Shown here piece after piece: positions 11,701 to 23,193 of a stretch of DNA of 64,000 bases; positions within the stretch are counted from its first letter, which is position 1; the number at the start of each line of letters is the position of its first letter. Source of the stretch: Thunnus maccoyii (taxonomy: Eukaryota > Chordata > Actinopteri > Scombriformes > Scombridae); assembly GCF_910596095.1 (NCBI RefSeq), contig NC_056553.1, positions 15,547,291 through 15,611,290 on the forward strand, given 5' to 3'. The position numbers and the translations under genes are program-made. The notes under the pieces were generated by a model. The model searched no databases. It was not told where the DNA came from and was given only the letters and a program-made list of their open reading frames with translations.

Positions 11701-14700
11701 TTTAAATATTGGATTACAATAAAAGCTAGCAGTATTATGGTAGTATAAACAGCTCCCCACTATTACCTGACTCTGCTGTTCTTATGTTGACTGGAGAAGA
11801 GCTGAGGAGTGGCTCAGGGTCTGTCAAACCTGTGTGAGGATTAAAAGGGAGACGTCAAATTTAGTGAGTTATACCGTTGGTACCCTCAGGATTTGTTTTT
11901 ACTGAGGTGATCACTTGTGAATTGGCTCAGAGGTTGCCATTTTTATCCCCCCAGTCACATTTAATAACACACCGGCGATGTGTAACATGTTTCTGTTCTT
12001 CTTTAATGATGTCTCGCTGTCAGTCACATTCGGATTTTGCTTTTTGGCTGCAGTTTCAGAAGCATTCTCACTCAGGGGGACAGTATGAGTGTAGTGTGAA
12101 GCATCTGCAGCAGGTGGATGCAGGGTGGATGTCCCAGGAGTCTGAGGAGAAGTAGCAGGACCCTCACTGATGGTGGAAGGAGCACTGAGATCCACTGTGT
12201 AACAAAATGGGACTAGAATAGAGCAGAATAGGATATAATATGCTGAAAATGTCTCTAACAAATGAAACACTGGCAATTTACAAGTGTTTTACCTTCTGTG
12301 ACAGGTTTGGACGAAGCATTGACCAAGTACAGGCTCCAGGTGTACTGGATGTTTTGTTGGGAAACATCACAGTCTTCACACAAGGCACTGACAGAGAAAG
12401 ACTGATCCCAGTTCGTTTGGTCTCCTCGGCACTGAGGGCAGTAAACTGCTACCTTTCTGGATTGACATGTATTTGAAACATTTAAGTACATGTTAAAAGT
12501 CAGTTCAGGTTAATTCAAAGCAATCTTCAACTTTCCAAAAATACTGTGTAGTTATAGTCATTGGGATACAGTGATATAGTTTTTGTTACATAATTCATAC
12601 CTAATTACATTTGATGTCACTGTGAGGAAGGTCTCTGTTGAAGCTGAATGCTCTCCACTGCTGACGGTGAGTGTGAACCGAAACTGGTCAAAGTTGTGTT
12701 TTAGGAAACTAGCAGGAAACGTGAGCACAGAGGAGGAAGTGGTAACGTGTTGGTTGAAACAGGATCCGGTGATGGAGCTGACTGGTTTACATGCCCAGCT
12801 GAAGCTATTAAGAGAAAATTAAAAACAGAGTCAAGTTCGGATGTACATTTGAACCCGATTGAAAATTGGAATGCAGTGCAGTTTCTCTCTACCTGACTGG
12901 CTTCATGGGGAAGTCAGGGTTGTAAGATCTCTGCCCGTCCAGGGTTACCACGGTGGTGTTTCTGTTGTTAATGAAGATGTTGGTGCCGCCCTGAATGGAC
13001 GCCACAGGAGGGCTGGGTATCACTTGAACTCTCACACTGTAGTTACTGTACACCACATTGCCGACAACCTGAACCTGCAGAGCAACAGCAGCTACAGGGT
13101 CAAATCACAATCACTCATATTAATTAATTGTGTCTGCACTCAATTTGCTGCGAAATGTGAGGTTGTACATGGGCCAATTTACATTTTATAGTATTTTCTT
13201 GTATCACAGTGAAAAACAGTCAACTGAAAATGTCGGAATTTTCACAATAACAATAACATTTGTTTGGATTAAAACAAAACAGGATGGACTCTAACTATAT
13301 TTTCAGACAGTTCAAGGAGTCTGTGCACCATTTGATCAATTATAAACATTCCTTATCTTACTATTTGACAACCCACCAACAAAACATTGATATTTTAAGG
13401 CTGTTAATTGTGATGAGTCTCCTCTCTCCTTCATGCACAACAGTTTTCGTTGGCTACTTACCCTGGCTATGGCAGTGTAGGTGTCATAGTGCAGGAGATG
13501 GCTCGGCAGTATGAGGCTCTGTCTGTTAGTGTTTGTGAGAGTCAAAGGGAAGACCTGGCCTGCAGAGTCAAACAAGGTCCAGGTGTAGTGAAGGCCTCCT
13601 GATTTGTCACAGTCAACTTCAGTCTCATAGGTCACCCCCAGATGGAGAACCTCGTATCTTCGCACCTAGAAGACGGGATCTTTTTAGATATACTCAGCCA
13701 TACTCTGATGAGATAAAGATGACAGTCATGCTGGTGAAATGTACCTGTAGTTTGAGAGGCCCCATGTTTTTGACTGGTGGAGGCTGACATGGCTGGTCCA
13801 CAACAAAGATGTGGCTGCTCAGAGAAGCAGAGCTCACCAGGTTAGATACAATCACTTCCACTGTGAACTCACCTGTCCTGCGGAGAGAAACACATACAAT
13901 TCATGTACAGAAGCACAAATACACATTTCAGTTAAGCAGATATACCATGCACATTTGAATTTGCCTGAGCTAACTTAAAGCTAACGCTACATCAAGATTC
14001 ATAGTGAAACTTTCTTGCTCACTCGTGGAAGATGTGCTGCTCTGTGCTCTGTCCCAGCCTTGTTGTTCCGTCTCCAAAGCTCCACAGGAAGATGACATCG
14101 GTGCCCATGTTGACCCGGCAACGCAGCGTCACTGTGTGGTTCTGCAGGACAGAGGCCCGGTGGACAAGCCTGTTGAGCTTTACTGCTCTCTGGATGACCA
14201 GCGGGAACACTTCAGAGGTGAGGGAGGTCCGACCACCAGACACAACTACGACTACATCATACCTACATCAAAGAGAGGCGGATTTGAATGGTGGATTTAA
14301 GTGTCGTAAATACTATCCTGTGTGCTATCAAAGGTTCAGGATAAGATATATGTACTGTGTCTACATGTATTTTAGTTATTTGTTGTTCTCTCACTACAGT
14401 AATGAGATAGTTTTGATGATTTAATTGCTTAAATATCTAAAAAAAAAAAAAAAGTCAGAAGATTAGGAATTTATAAATGTATATTTAGGATTTTAAATAT
14501 CTAAAACTGAAATCCTGCACATGCACCACTGTGTTTACATGCCTCAGTATATACACACTTAAACTGAGTTTGTCCTCATTTTTTCGACACAGTTTACAGT
14601 AACGTAAATGCACAAGCTCTTAAACTGATTACTTGAGGTATCCACATAATTTGCAAATGGAAAAGTAATCACATCCGTTGTCACCAGATGTTGACTGTAA

Positions 14701-17289
14701 TGAGACACAAATATTTTACCCTTCTGGCTCTTATGAATGGAAAAATGGCTTTAGTTAAAGGAGAAACACAACATTTGAACACTTGAAAAATGCTATTAGA
14801 GTCACATTCACAGAGGTTAATCTATAAGTCTGGAAGATTAGGAGCACTTTTGACATCATTTTGAAGTCATAAAAAATAGTCACATAATTAATTTGAACAA
14901 TTTTTTGGTAATTAATAATAGAATAAATCAGCTACATTATAGTCAAAACAGCACCTACACTGTATTTCAAATATTTGTTTCTGTGTGTTGTACCTGCCGG
15001 GAGTGTAGTATCTTTTGGTGATGGTCTTTGAGGTGGTTCTGGCGGATTTTGAGTCTCCGAAGTACCAGAGAAACTCCACAGGGACTGGGACATCAGCTAC
15101 AACCAGGAAGGTTATATCTGTGTTTGTGGGATAAGCTTGTTGTGCTGCATGAATCCTCACAGCTAGAGGACAAAACAGATTTCATGGTCGACATGTTATG
15201 TATTTGTCACAGAAATGTAAACACTCCATGACAGAGAGATGAAGAAATACTGCTGTTTTAAACAAAATGATGTTGTCTCAAGAAAGTGGTAAATAAGAGA
15301 AAAATGTGGAAAAAAGACAGATTAAAGGATGCATTATGAGCATTCATTTACTTAATTATGTTGAAGCTTACATTTTCTTTGACAGTGATAAACTTCCAAA
15401 AGTTAGCCTATCAACACCTTTGCAGTGTCACATTCAGATTAAAGGAGATACTTTGATTGAACTAAAGCTGTATGTAACAAAGCAGCTGTTTTGGGTGGTG
15501 CTTGTACATTAAAAAATTCATTAGGGAATTATTTAAGAACTTTGTCACAATGAAAGATAAACATAAAAAACATAAAATCTGAGTTTATATTATATTTTTC
15601 TTAACATTTACAAGAAATAAACGTGTATGTTTTGTACTGCTCAGTGAGTGTCAGTTACTTCCTTACCATTGTCAGTAAGGTTGTGAACAGGCCTTTGACT
15701 AGTGGGTGGTTGCCAGATTGGATTAACTTGTGGTGACGGCTTCCGTTTCCCCTCAACACGTACTGTCGCGCTCTTGTTCTGAGAAGAGACTCGATTCTCA
15801 GCTCGAAGCTCAACCACAACTGTCCCAGCATGGTCAAAAAACAAAACCACTGCTGCCTCCTCTTCTGCAGCGTAGTTGCTGTTTCTGTACAGTACTGTTG
15901 CATTCACCAGCAGAGACACAGTTACATTCGACCCTGCTGTGACGCTAAATAAAACTGAATGTTTTCGATTTGTTGTGATCACACTTGGAACCTTTAAGAC
16001 CAGCTCTTCAACTGGATCTTGAACCAGTATGTGAGTGTGGAAGGAGGCCCAGCTGACTGGGTTAAATGACTTAACTGTGACATTATAACTCCCTGCTATT
16101 GGAAGAGACACATTTATGTTCCAATTTTCAGTTGTTCTGTTAATCACAACAGCATCATCCAAACTAAAAGTCCAAACCACTTTCGACTTCACACAGCTGA
16201 CAACCTCCAGGCTGAATTCAGTCTGTGTCAGAACTACTGACATCCAACTCCCAGAAGGCCTCAGGGCTCGTATACGCTCATATACCATCAAGGCTGGAGG
16301 CAGGACAGTGAAGAGCAGCACTGATGAAGGATCAGCGGTGGAAAGGACAGACGCTGTGAGGTGATACTGTCCTGCAGCGGTGGGGAGGCGGCAGTGAAGG
16401 TGGAGGTGCAGACGGCAGCTGGAGCGGTTGGATGTGTGAAGGTGGTGTAGAGGGATGAGGCCGTTAGGGTGGGGATGTGAGTGGGTGCCACTGTGACAAC
16501 GGATGTTATTGTGGTGTTGACTGAGATTGTGATCATAGTTGATGTTTCCATGGCTACCGTTGCTACAGTTGTGATCATTACTGTTTTCCTGGTTGGTAAT
16601 TTTTCCTGTATGATTCTCAGCTTTATTAATGTTAGCGGTGTTGTTGCTGATGTTTTCATTGCAATTAGTTAAGTCACTTCTGTCATCATCATTTTGGTTG
16701 TTGTCGCTGTTCAGTGTGAGGTTGAGAAGAAGTAGGTGCTTCATGGTGGTGAGCAGCTGCACGTCTACAGAAATGCCCTCTCCTACACTCAGCTGTTCCC
16801 CAGACACACTCACTCTTAGGTCAGAGACAGCAAGACGCACAACCACCTGCAAATGCACACACCCACATCACACAAATGTGAGATTAAAGGATAAGTGTGG
16901 TCATATTTTACATTTTCTTTTTGTCAGACCCCATTAAAGATACCAAAATCAACAATGAGTTGATCATACTGAGAAGTGTAGCCAAAGTCTGATGTAGCTC
17001 ATTTCTCTGTGCCTTAGACCACGATTGCTGTCCAAAAACAATTAAAAACACATTAATGTGCCACACTGTTGCACTGTGTGACATGTTCCTTCATTAGGAT
17101 GAACATGGGCACTGTGGTTTGTTTGGACTGTCCCACATACACCGTCCTGCTGTGGTAAATACTTGCTAATACAACAAATGTATATTAATCCGCAGGTGAA
17201 AATAGCTCCTAACAAATACATTATTTGCTCCTGTTTGAGTCATTTTTGCAAAAAACTACAGTGCCCAGCTGTTTGAGGAAATGATACAG

Positions 17290-17320
<31 letters not shown>

Positions 17321-20300
17321 GCAAAACTATAAATTTGTGACCTGTTTTTAGAGATCTGTGTGTTCCGTAGGAACCAGTGGGCTTGAGGCTGTGAGCCAGA
17401 GACAGGCTGGGGAAGTCGTAAAGTATAGAGCGACAGATGGAAATGTGCTAGTAGCTAAATCTGGCACAACACATCTCTTCTCCTTATGTGAGATGAATGA
17501 TTTTTTGTATTTGGTCTCTGACAAATAAATCTAATAAATTAAACTAATCAGATTAACATTTTGTTGGTTTTGGTCTTTTTTATGAGATTTGTTGACAATA
17601 AAACAGATTTAGAATATTACCAGATGTATCCTTTAATCATTGATGCCACATGAAGAAAACGTTTTTAGAGAATGAAAGCAGAATACTCACAATATGGATT
17701 GTCTCCTGCGTCCATCCAGAGGTAGTGGAGGCATTTACTGACACCACGTGAACTCCTTCTGTTTCAAAGGTCCAGTTCTGAGGGCATTTAGAATTACATT
17801 TCCTCAGTTGCCAGATTAAAAACATGACAGACGGTGTTGAGCCCTGTCCTGGAGATTTTTCACTGTTAAAATTGGACTTCTTTTTTTTTTTTACATCAAA
17901 AAACACCTTTCTTGACAGCCTAAATCACCAAATGGGACTGCAATAGACAACAGCATTCATTTTACACTAACAGAGGCCCCATAAATTCATACTATGTGAT
18001 TTTTGGTGTAGTTTTAGTGTCATATATCCTTAACTACTAAGATTAATCAAAATGAAACTCCAGCATCTTCTAAAAACCACAAAATGAGCTCTGCATCAGA
18101 GACAGCTTTAAGCATTTCTCCCTTAAATCCTGAGTCTGGGTACCTGAGTTTGGTATAAAGCAATAACAAATAGGCCGCTAACACTTCTTCTATCAACTGT
18201 CTCTTGTTGTGATTTAGGGCCAACAATGTGCCAAAGGTGCCTCATGTAGCTTAGATAATGAAGTTTCCTTAATTCATGAGCAAAAGAATAACTTTACAGA
18301 CCTTGTATACGAATAAATGTTGAAAATATATGCTGATCAACTTAATTTTGAGATACATTTGCATCACATAGTCGTGCTATATTCTCTGTCCTACATACCA
18401 TAGTACTGTTCAGACAGTCAGTGTTGGGGAGGCAAGCTGTCTTTACACTCGTCCTCTCTTCTTCCACCCCCTTGTTTTCCTCCCTCTCTCTGTGAGTAAA
18501 CCACCAGGAGAACTCTGCCTCCAGCCCATCAGCCACATATGCCTGTAGTGTGACAGGGTCACCCACGTATGCTGCCTTCACAGTCACATTGTGGGAGTTC
18601 ATCTGTAGGAAGGGGATGCAGGAGGGGACGCCCAACGGGCCATGAAGCAAAGAGATCACCAAGGTGTCAGGAAATGGCTGCAAGACAGAGAGCTGGAGGG
18701 TGGAGGAGAGTCTGGATAGAGGGTTGGAGACGCTGATGTCTACAAACAAAATAGAGGGGTGGAGAGGTGGTAGGTGTTAGGTCAAATATGTAATAATTAA
18801 TGTTTAAAAATATATTAATCCCTCAATTTTTAATTACTGAACAAAACAAGTTTGCTCTTGTGCCTTACTGATTTCATGTTTTCCTGAAGTTTCCAAAATC
18901 CAATCAGATGACACAGCAAAGGAACCATCATCCAACACGCTGACATGATGTGAACTTTGACCTGCAGTGGTCGTCCACAGAAACTCCACATTGACATGAG
19001 AGAGGCTCTCCTCTCCCAGACCCACAATCCCTGAAAATAAAAACAAAAACCTCATTCAGAAAAAAAGTGCTTAAAATTATGTATGTATATATTAAACCAG
19101 TAACAGATAATATATATGTATATTTTTGCCTCTGTGTAAGTAGATTCCTTTAGATAAAAATCTATGATCAACCACATTCTGGATGAAATACTGCTCACCA
19201 CCACATTAAGAAAAACATTTTCATAAAATAATTATTTTAAAATTGAATCTAAATCAATTACCTGAATGCATTTGATCTTTACTAATATTAATGCATTATA
19301 CATTTGGCAATCATCTTGATTTTTTAACACATTATAGCATGGTTCTGCAGCAGCTTTAATATGTATATAACTTTTTTTGTAACATCATTATAACACATAT
19401 AGTATTTTCCCCTACAAGGCTTTAACTGTGGTTTGCAGATGTATTATTTTTATGTTTGCAAAAATGGGGGAAAAAGCTTATTAAAATATAAATAAAAATA
19501 AATGTTGTCTCTCTAAAATTAAGTCTAAAGTTGAAGCTTCCACCAGACTTTTCTTCTGCAATAATAACACTTTTATCTATACCTTTCATTCAATGAATGA
19601 AGCTAAAAAATACTTAACATAATATCAAAAAACACAACAGATGACAATTTTTTAAAAATAAAAAAAACAGCAGACAATGTAACACAACTGGGAAAAAAAA
19701 AAAATTTCCTTTCATTGTTAACTTAAACAAACCTCTGTGTCAAGTGAGACACAGCAGCCACTGTATGCATATTTCCAGGAACAGAACCTACAGTGTGTAA
19801 AGTAGCAGCTGACCTGTGGGCTGGTTGGGGCGTCCAGCCAGGTTTCCAGAAACCTCCAAGACAAAAGTTTTCCCAGCATGCACTCTGTCTGGAGAGGTAG
19901 ACACACTGATGCTGTGCAGAAAGGGTCCTTCAGTTCTGTAGAGTGCCACATTTCCCTTTCCACCTCCAACAGGCAGGTACAGCACACTGGAAAAGAAAAG
20001 AAAAGAAAAGTAAAGAAACGTTTTACTTTACTGAGGAGATAGTTACAGATAGAATATTGAAAGAAAACGGAGAAGGAAATAGAAAATGCCGCAGCATATC
20101 TCACCTTCGTCCCTCACTTTCTCCTCTGATGTCCTTTGACCCTCCATGGGAAGATATGTTGAAGCACCCACTGACTATCCAACCATGCAGCTGGTTACCA
20201 CAGTAACATCTCTCTAATGTTAATGCTGCAGTCTGGTACCTTCAACAACAAATACTGAAGGTTAATATAATACTCTCCAAAATAGTGTCTAAGTGCTGCA

Positions 20301-21047
20301 CACCTCCTGCTAACATGTCTTGTGTTTTAGAAAGATGTTGGGAATCCAAGATGTGATGCATTAAAATCTGGTGATTAGAAAACATGTTAAGTGCAAAAGT
20401 CAGCCAATCTCTCTTGAGTCCAGAGGTCAAGTTAACATTTATTTTCCATGTTTTAAGGCTTTTTGGTGATTGGAAATGCTTTTAAATGCTAAGTTTTAAA
20501 CCATTTTTGATTTTTTTTTTCATAGCAGAAAAAAGAAATACTGGGGAAAAAATGAGCTGTCCTGTCATATATTTTATCTAAAAGAAATCGGCCTGTTGAT
20601 TGAACTTTTATACTACAATATATTTCAGAGTGAGAACATGTCATCTACGTAAGTGCTTGATAATGTTTATAAAAATATAATGTTATCATACATAATACAA
20701 GATTACTTAACGTCAGATTATTTGTGACACCTTTGAGAAAATACTTCTTCCAATAGGAATACATTTTAAAAATTCATAAAATGCATTTTCTCTGTAATTT
20801 TACAACACAAACATCCAAACCAGCTTTGGCTGAAATTCAGCTTATTCCACATGCTCTCTCACCCTTCATCCAGGCAGCGCACAGAGCAGGTTACCGGGTC
20901 AAGGTCACGGACATCCTCATGTGGATAAAGTCTGTTGCTGGCGTTGACGCATCCCATGAACCACGACGGATCCCCGTGACCTGCAGCAGACGAGCGGTGA
21001 CAAAACGAGTTCAACGCAATGAACATATAAACAAAAGCACTGAACAT
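4495..21047 (-). CDS. pkd1l1: Polycystin-1-like protein, probably polycystin 1-like 1, N-terminal 2181 residues in 33 exons
   Basis: Exons (high-low): 21047-20863, 20239-20105, 19986-19814, 19030-18869, 18739-18399, 17843-17691 (acceptor uncertain), 16846-15667, 15162-14994, 14262-14023, 13877-13745, 13665-13462, 13074-12893, 12804-12609, 12452-12293, 12194-11973, 11829-11767, 11565-11368, 10284-10213, 10135-9956, 9859-9782, 9316-9174, 8685-8565, 8445-8319, 8096-7904, 7760-7704, 7595-7230, 7135-6878, 6799-6686, 6469-6318, 6238-6138, 5330-5138, 4982-4899, 4702-4495. They join in frame without a stop (6543 nt). Order: signal peptide, WSC, long Ig-like/glycosylated region, two PKD repeats, REJ, GPS, one membrane segment, start of PLAT. 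Two PKD repeats fit PKD1L1 rather than PKD1 (many) or PKDREJ. In the family, PKD1L1 pairs with PKD2 in cilia of the left-right organiser. Remaining PLAT and channel exons are not in the window. Longer introns hold no further gene that I can see. Confidence 0.8.
4899..5330 (-). other. pkd1l1: GPS motif of the polycystin-like gene (exons 31-32)
   Basis: The cysteine/tryptophan pattern C-x-S-W-N-G-x(4)-W-x(3)-GC, then V-N-C-S-C-H-Q-L-R, matches a GPCR proteolysis site. The usual H-L-S/T cleavage triad reads Q-L-R here. Confidence 0.75.
8319..13877 (-). other. pkd1l1: REJ (receptor for egg jelly) module of the polycystin-like gene
   Basis: Following the PKD repeats: PPVKNMGPLKL, then LHYTWTLFDSAG, ASIQGGTNIFINN, LDGQRSYNPD, FSWACKPVS, a Ser/Thr/Glu-rich insert (exons 15-19, 9956-12194), LRPGSRYMLGVTA, MTCQVQPIKGSELYTHFSIFC and CPVTVQVQPSFLRDS. 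This is the usual order of REJ landmarks. The acidic insert of about 245 residues inside the module is poorly conserved in kind and may be a linker. Confidence 0.75.
8691..8724. repeat. (CA)n microsatellite at a splice acceptor
   Basis: An uninterrupted CA run ends only six bases before the exon 22 boundary (8685). On the coding strand this acceptor is therefore preceded by a (TG)n tract instead of a normal polypyrimidine tract. Confidence 0.9.
13745..15162 (-). other. pkd1l1: Two PKD repeats of the polycystin-like gene (exons 8-10)
   Basis: The first repeat carries VEFLWYFGDSKSA and ends YYTPGRYDVVVVVSGG across the exon 8/9 junction. The second carries VIFLWSFGDGTTRLG and ends FHETGEFTVEVIVSN across exon 9/10. 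Both keep the W-x-FGD core of the PKD fold. The strong fit across two splice junctions supports the exon model. Confidence 0.85.
15667..16846 (-). other. pkd1l1: Large 393-codon exon with Asn/His-rich low-complexity tract
   Basis: This is one uninterrupted exon. After a strand-rich start (VVVRLAVSDLRVSVSGEQL) come about 100 residues rich in Asn, Asp and His with many N-X-S/T sequons (16480-16690). Then come Ig/PKD-like stretches with motifs such as GSYNVTVKSFNPVS and HAGTVVVELRAENRVSS. The tract is probably a glycosylated spacer. Its codons carry imperfect short repeats, which suggests slippage expansion. Confidence 0.7.
20105..21047 (-). other. pkd1l1: Signal peptide and WSC domain of the polycystin-like gene (exons 1-2)
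   Basis: The ATG at 21047 opens a hydrophobic leader (MFSAFVYMFIALNSF) followed by FMGCVNASNRL. The cysteines continue as CSVRCLDEGYQTAALTLERC, then CYCGN and VSGC, which is the WSC carbohydrate-binding cysteine pattern. The exon 2 acceptor was chosen after AAG at 20240-20242 because it alone restores the frame and completes the domain. A different frame upstream (21193) also contains a hydrophobic stretch but stops early. Confidence 0.75.
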
Positions 21048-22282
21048 GTCTGATCTGCGAGGATAAAGGCCGCAAAGAACAAGAGGGCAGCTGATGGACA
21101 GACTGCGTTTGGTGAAGACCTCTCAGACGGAGAAGAGGAAAGGAAAGGAGGAGAAAGGCAGGTGCGTTGACACCACAGACTGTGTGTATACACTGTTTAT
21201 GAGTGAGTTAGAGGAGATAATGGGACTGTATGCAGATGGGATGGAGAGGTGTGAAGGAGGAAGGAAGGTTTCAGTGGATCAAACAAGTAAAACGACATTT
21301 AAATGATAGGCCTGTTAATATATTGCAATGCATTGCCCTGCAAAAATAAGCAATGGCTGAATTTTAGAGAGAAACTATGAGGAAGCTTTTCATTAAAGGC
21401 TGCAGTTTGCTGTGTTGTGTGAAACTGTCTCGTTCACTGTCTTTCCTGTAATCTTGTTGTGAGAACTTGTGATCACTGATCGTCTTCACTAATGCAGTAT
21501 TTCCAGTGTTTGGCATTTACTGTCATGATGTGTGAGGATTTAAAAAAAAAAAGTATAGCTGCCCTTTAAAATATAATCTTGATTCTTTAAAGTTGTGTTT
21601 CTGTTATACTATCTATTCCGTGAAAATCACATTATTACAATTGCAAAGGTCACCAGTGAGTCAGGCTGAATATACAAAGACATAGTTGCTATATTAATTG
21701 CTGGTTTATGAAGCACAGCCACTAAAAATAATTAAATAGTCTAATATGGCAAATAAATAGTTTGTGATCACACACAAAAGAAAACGTGCATTGAAAAGAG
21801 GATCAGGTGCTGCTTGTGTTATTTTGTCCACCCATCTGTGTATATTTTTCATCTAAAGATCTGTAATTATGATTATTCTTGTCATTATTAAAACATTTCA
21901 TTAAGATAACCTGAACTGTCCTAAAGTGACCTGGCCACGTGCCAACATGCCTCAGGTAGGCCCCAAAAAAATAGATCACAAGAAAGAGATGAATTATTTA
22001 TATTTTCCGTCACAGGACCGACAGGACGGTCACACAGAGGCAGGAAGCAAACCTCATTATTGATTTGATTCCGTTAATGTCCGGTGGCCCATTTGAAGCC
22101 TATTAGATCATTTAGAGGATCAGAATCTGATCTGCGTTCTTTCATCAGCATCAAAAATAATAGCTGATATCCCTAAAAGCATCTACAAATATTCACATCA
22201 TGTTTTAACAAGTTACTGTGAAGAATGATCCTGCTGCCAGATGAGGGACCTGCATCATCTGCCAGCCAACTTAAAGATTTAC
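21048..22282. other. Upstream region of the polycystin-like gene; no gene seen
   Basis: There is no convincing TATA box, RNA gene or mobile element. The stretch ends where C1q-derived sequence begins. It presumably contains the pkd1l1 promoter. Confidence 0.4.
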
Positions 22283-22365
22283 ATGCGTCTCCAGTCAAAC
22301 TACATTGTTGCAGATGAGAGCAGCAATCGTACCACCTTTGATGGTCTCCTGCTTTTCCCTCTGTG
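22283..22365 (+). pseudogene. 3' scrap of a C1q last exon
   Basis: The sequence reads the end of a C1q head (MRLQSNYIVADESSNRTTFDG then LLLFPL and stop) and continues into the usual C1q 3' flank. The upstream part of the exon and all other exons are missing, and the 5' side is unrelated sequence. Confidence 0.75.
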
Positions 22366-22439
22366 AGTGCAGCTGTGAAGTACCCACAGTTAATATTACA
22401 CAGTTTCAACATTACTGCATTAAAAAATATAAGCATTTA

Positions 22440-22730
22440 TAAAATCCAATTAACTTATATGTGTAAAACATTTATTGAATCCTTAGTTGTCCAAGAGGGG
22501 AATATCTTTTTTATTCTAATGGGTTCTTCTGTGAAAGCTTTGATAATTCTCACTTGTATTTGGTTTGGTTTGTGTTTTCACTGAATTGACTCCTTGATTA
22601 GATTTCTAACACAGTCTAACATACATGGATTTTACAACAAATTCCCAGAGTTAGATAAACACCTAAAAACCCTGACAAAAGCAATTAAAAGACTGAATTC
22701 CTCCTTTGTTGCAGGTGTCTTTATAGCCCC
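22440..22730 (+). pseudogene. C1q last-intron remnant and first 16 bases of last exon
   Basis: The stretch matches the last intron of the intact genes (ttattgaatccttagttgtcc block, attctaatgggttcttctgtgaaagc block) and its acceptor at 22714. After 16 bases of the GVFTAP exon (22715-22730) it switches abruptly to the 3' part of a hAT-like element, which indicates a deletion junction. Confidence 0.7.
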
Positions 22731-23018
22731 CTTTCTCCTTGTTTTTCTTTCAACACTTTTACATCCTGCAATTCTTCCTAACTTCTGTCTCCTCTCTCCT
22801 GATTCCTTCACCCACTCTGGAAATGTAAAAAGCTTCCTTTTAAAAGTCTGACAGAGCATGAAGCAGAACTTTAACTTGTACGGTGTTAATTACAGTAATT
22901 GTTGACAAACAATACATCAGCAGTAAAACTATCCAAACTATCAAGCTAACATTACATTAACATTACTGTAAAGTAAATAACATTAATATTATTATATACT
23001 GCCCCCTGCACCTACCAG
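22731..23018. mobile_element. 3' end of a hAT-like element
   Basis: The sequence is identical in order to the right end of the full copy at 52590-54293, ending ctgcacctaccag. It is followed by the target octamer TCACTCAG (23019-23026) where C1q exon 1 resumes. Confidence 0.65.
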
Positions 23019-23193
23019 TCACTCAGACAGAGGTTCAGTCTGAGATCCTGGGTGTCAAAAACAACCAGTGATCAGACTAACATCACCCCTGATATCTGGG
23101 CTGAGCTGAATGAGCTGAGAGACATGATGATCCAACACAAGGTGGAGCTGAGGAACAGCAAGAGCAAGATAGAGAAGCTGGAGCAAGAGAATA

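Noticed and set aside
15028-15231. Plus-strand frames opposite PKD-repeat exons (also 13260-13514, 14004-14424)
   Set aside because: They are complements of the minus-strand exons and their splice sites; no independent support.
4495-21047. PKD1 or PKDREJ as identity of the polycystin gene
   Set aside because: Only two PKD repeats and no leucine-rich repeats or lectin domain argue against PKD1; presence of WSC and PKD repeats argues against PKDREJ. PKD1L1 remains the best fit but is not proven.
21011-21193. Alternative first exon of the polycystin gene with a hydrophobic stretch (AALLFFAAFILA)
   Set aside because: Its frame hits a stop before the WSC cysteines and does not join exon 2; the ATG at 21047 does.
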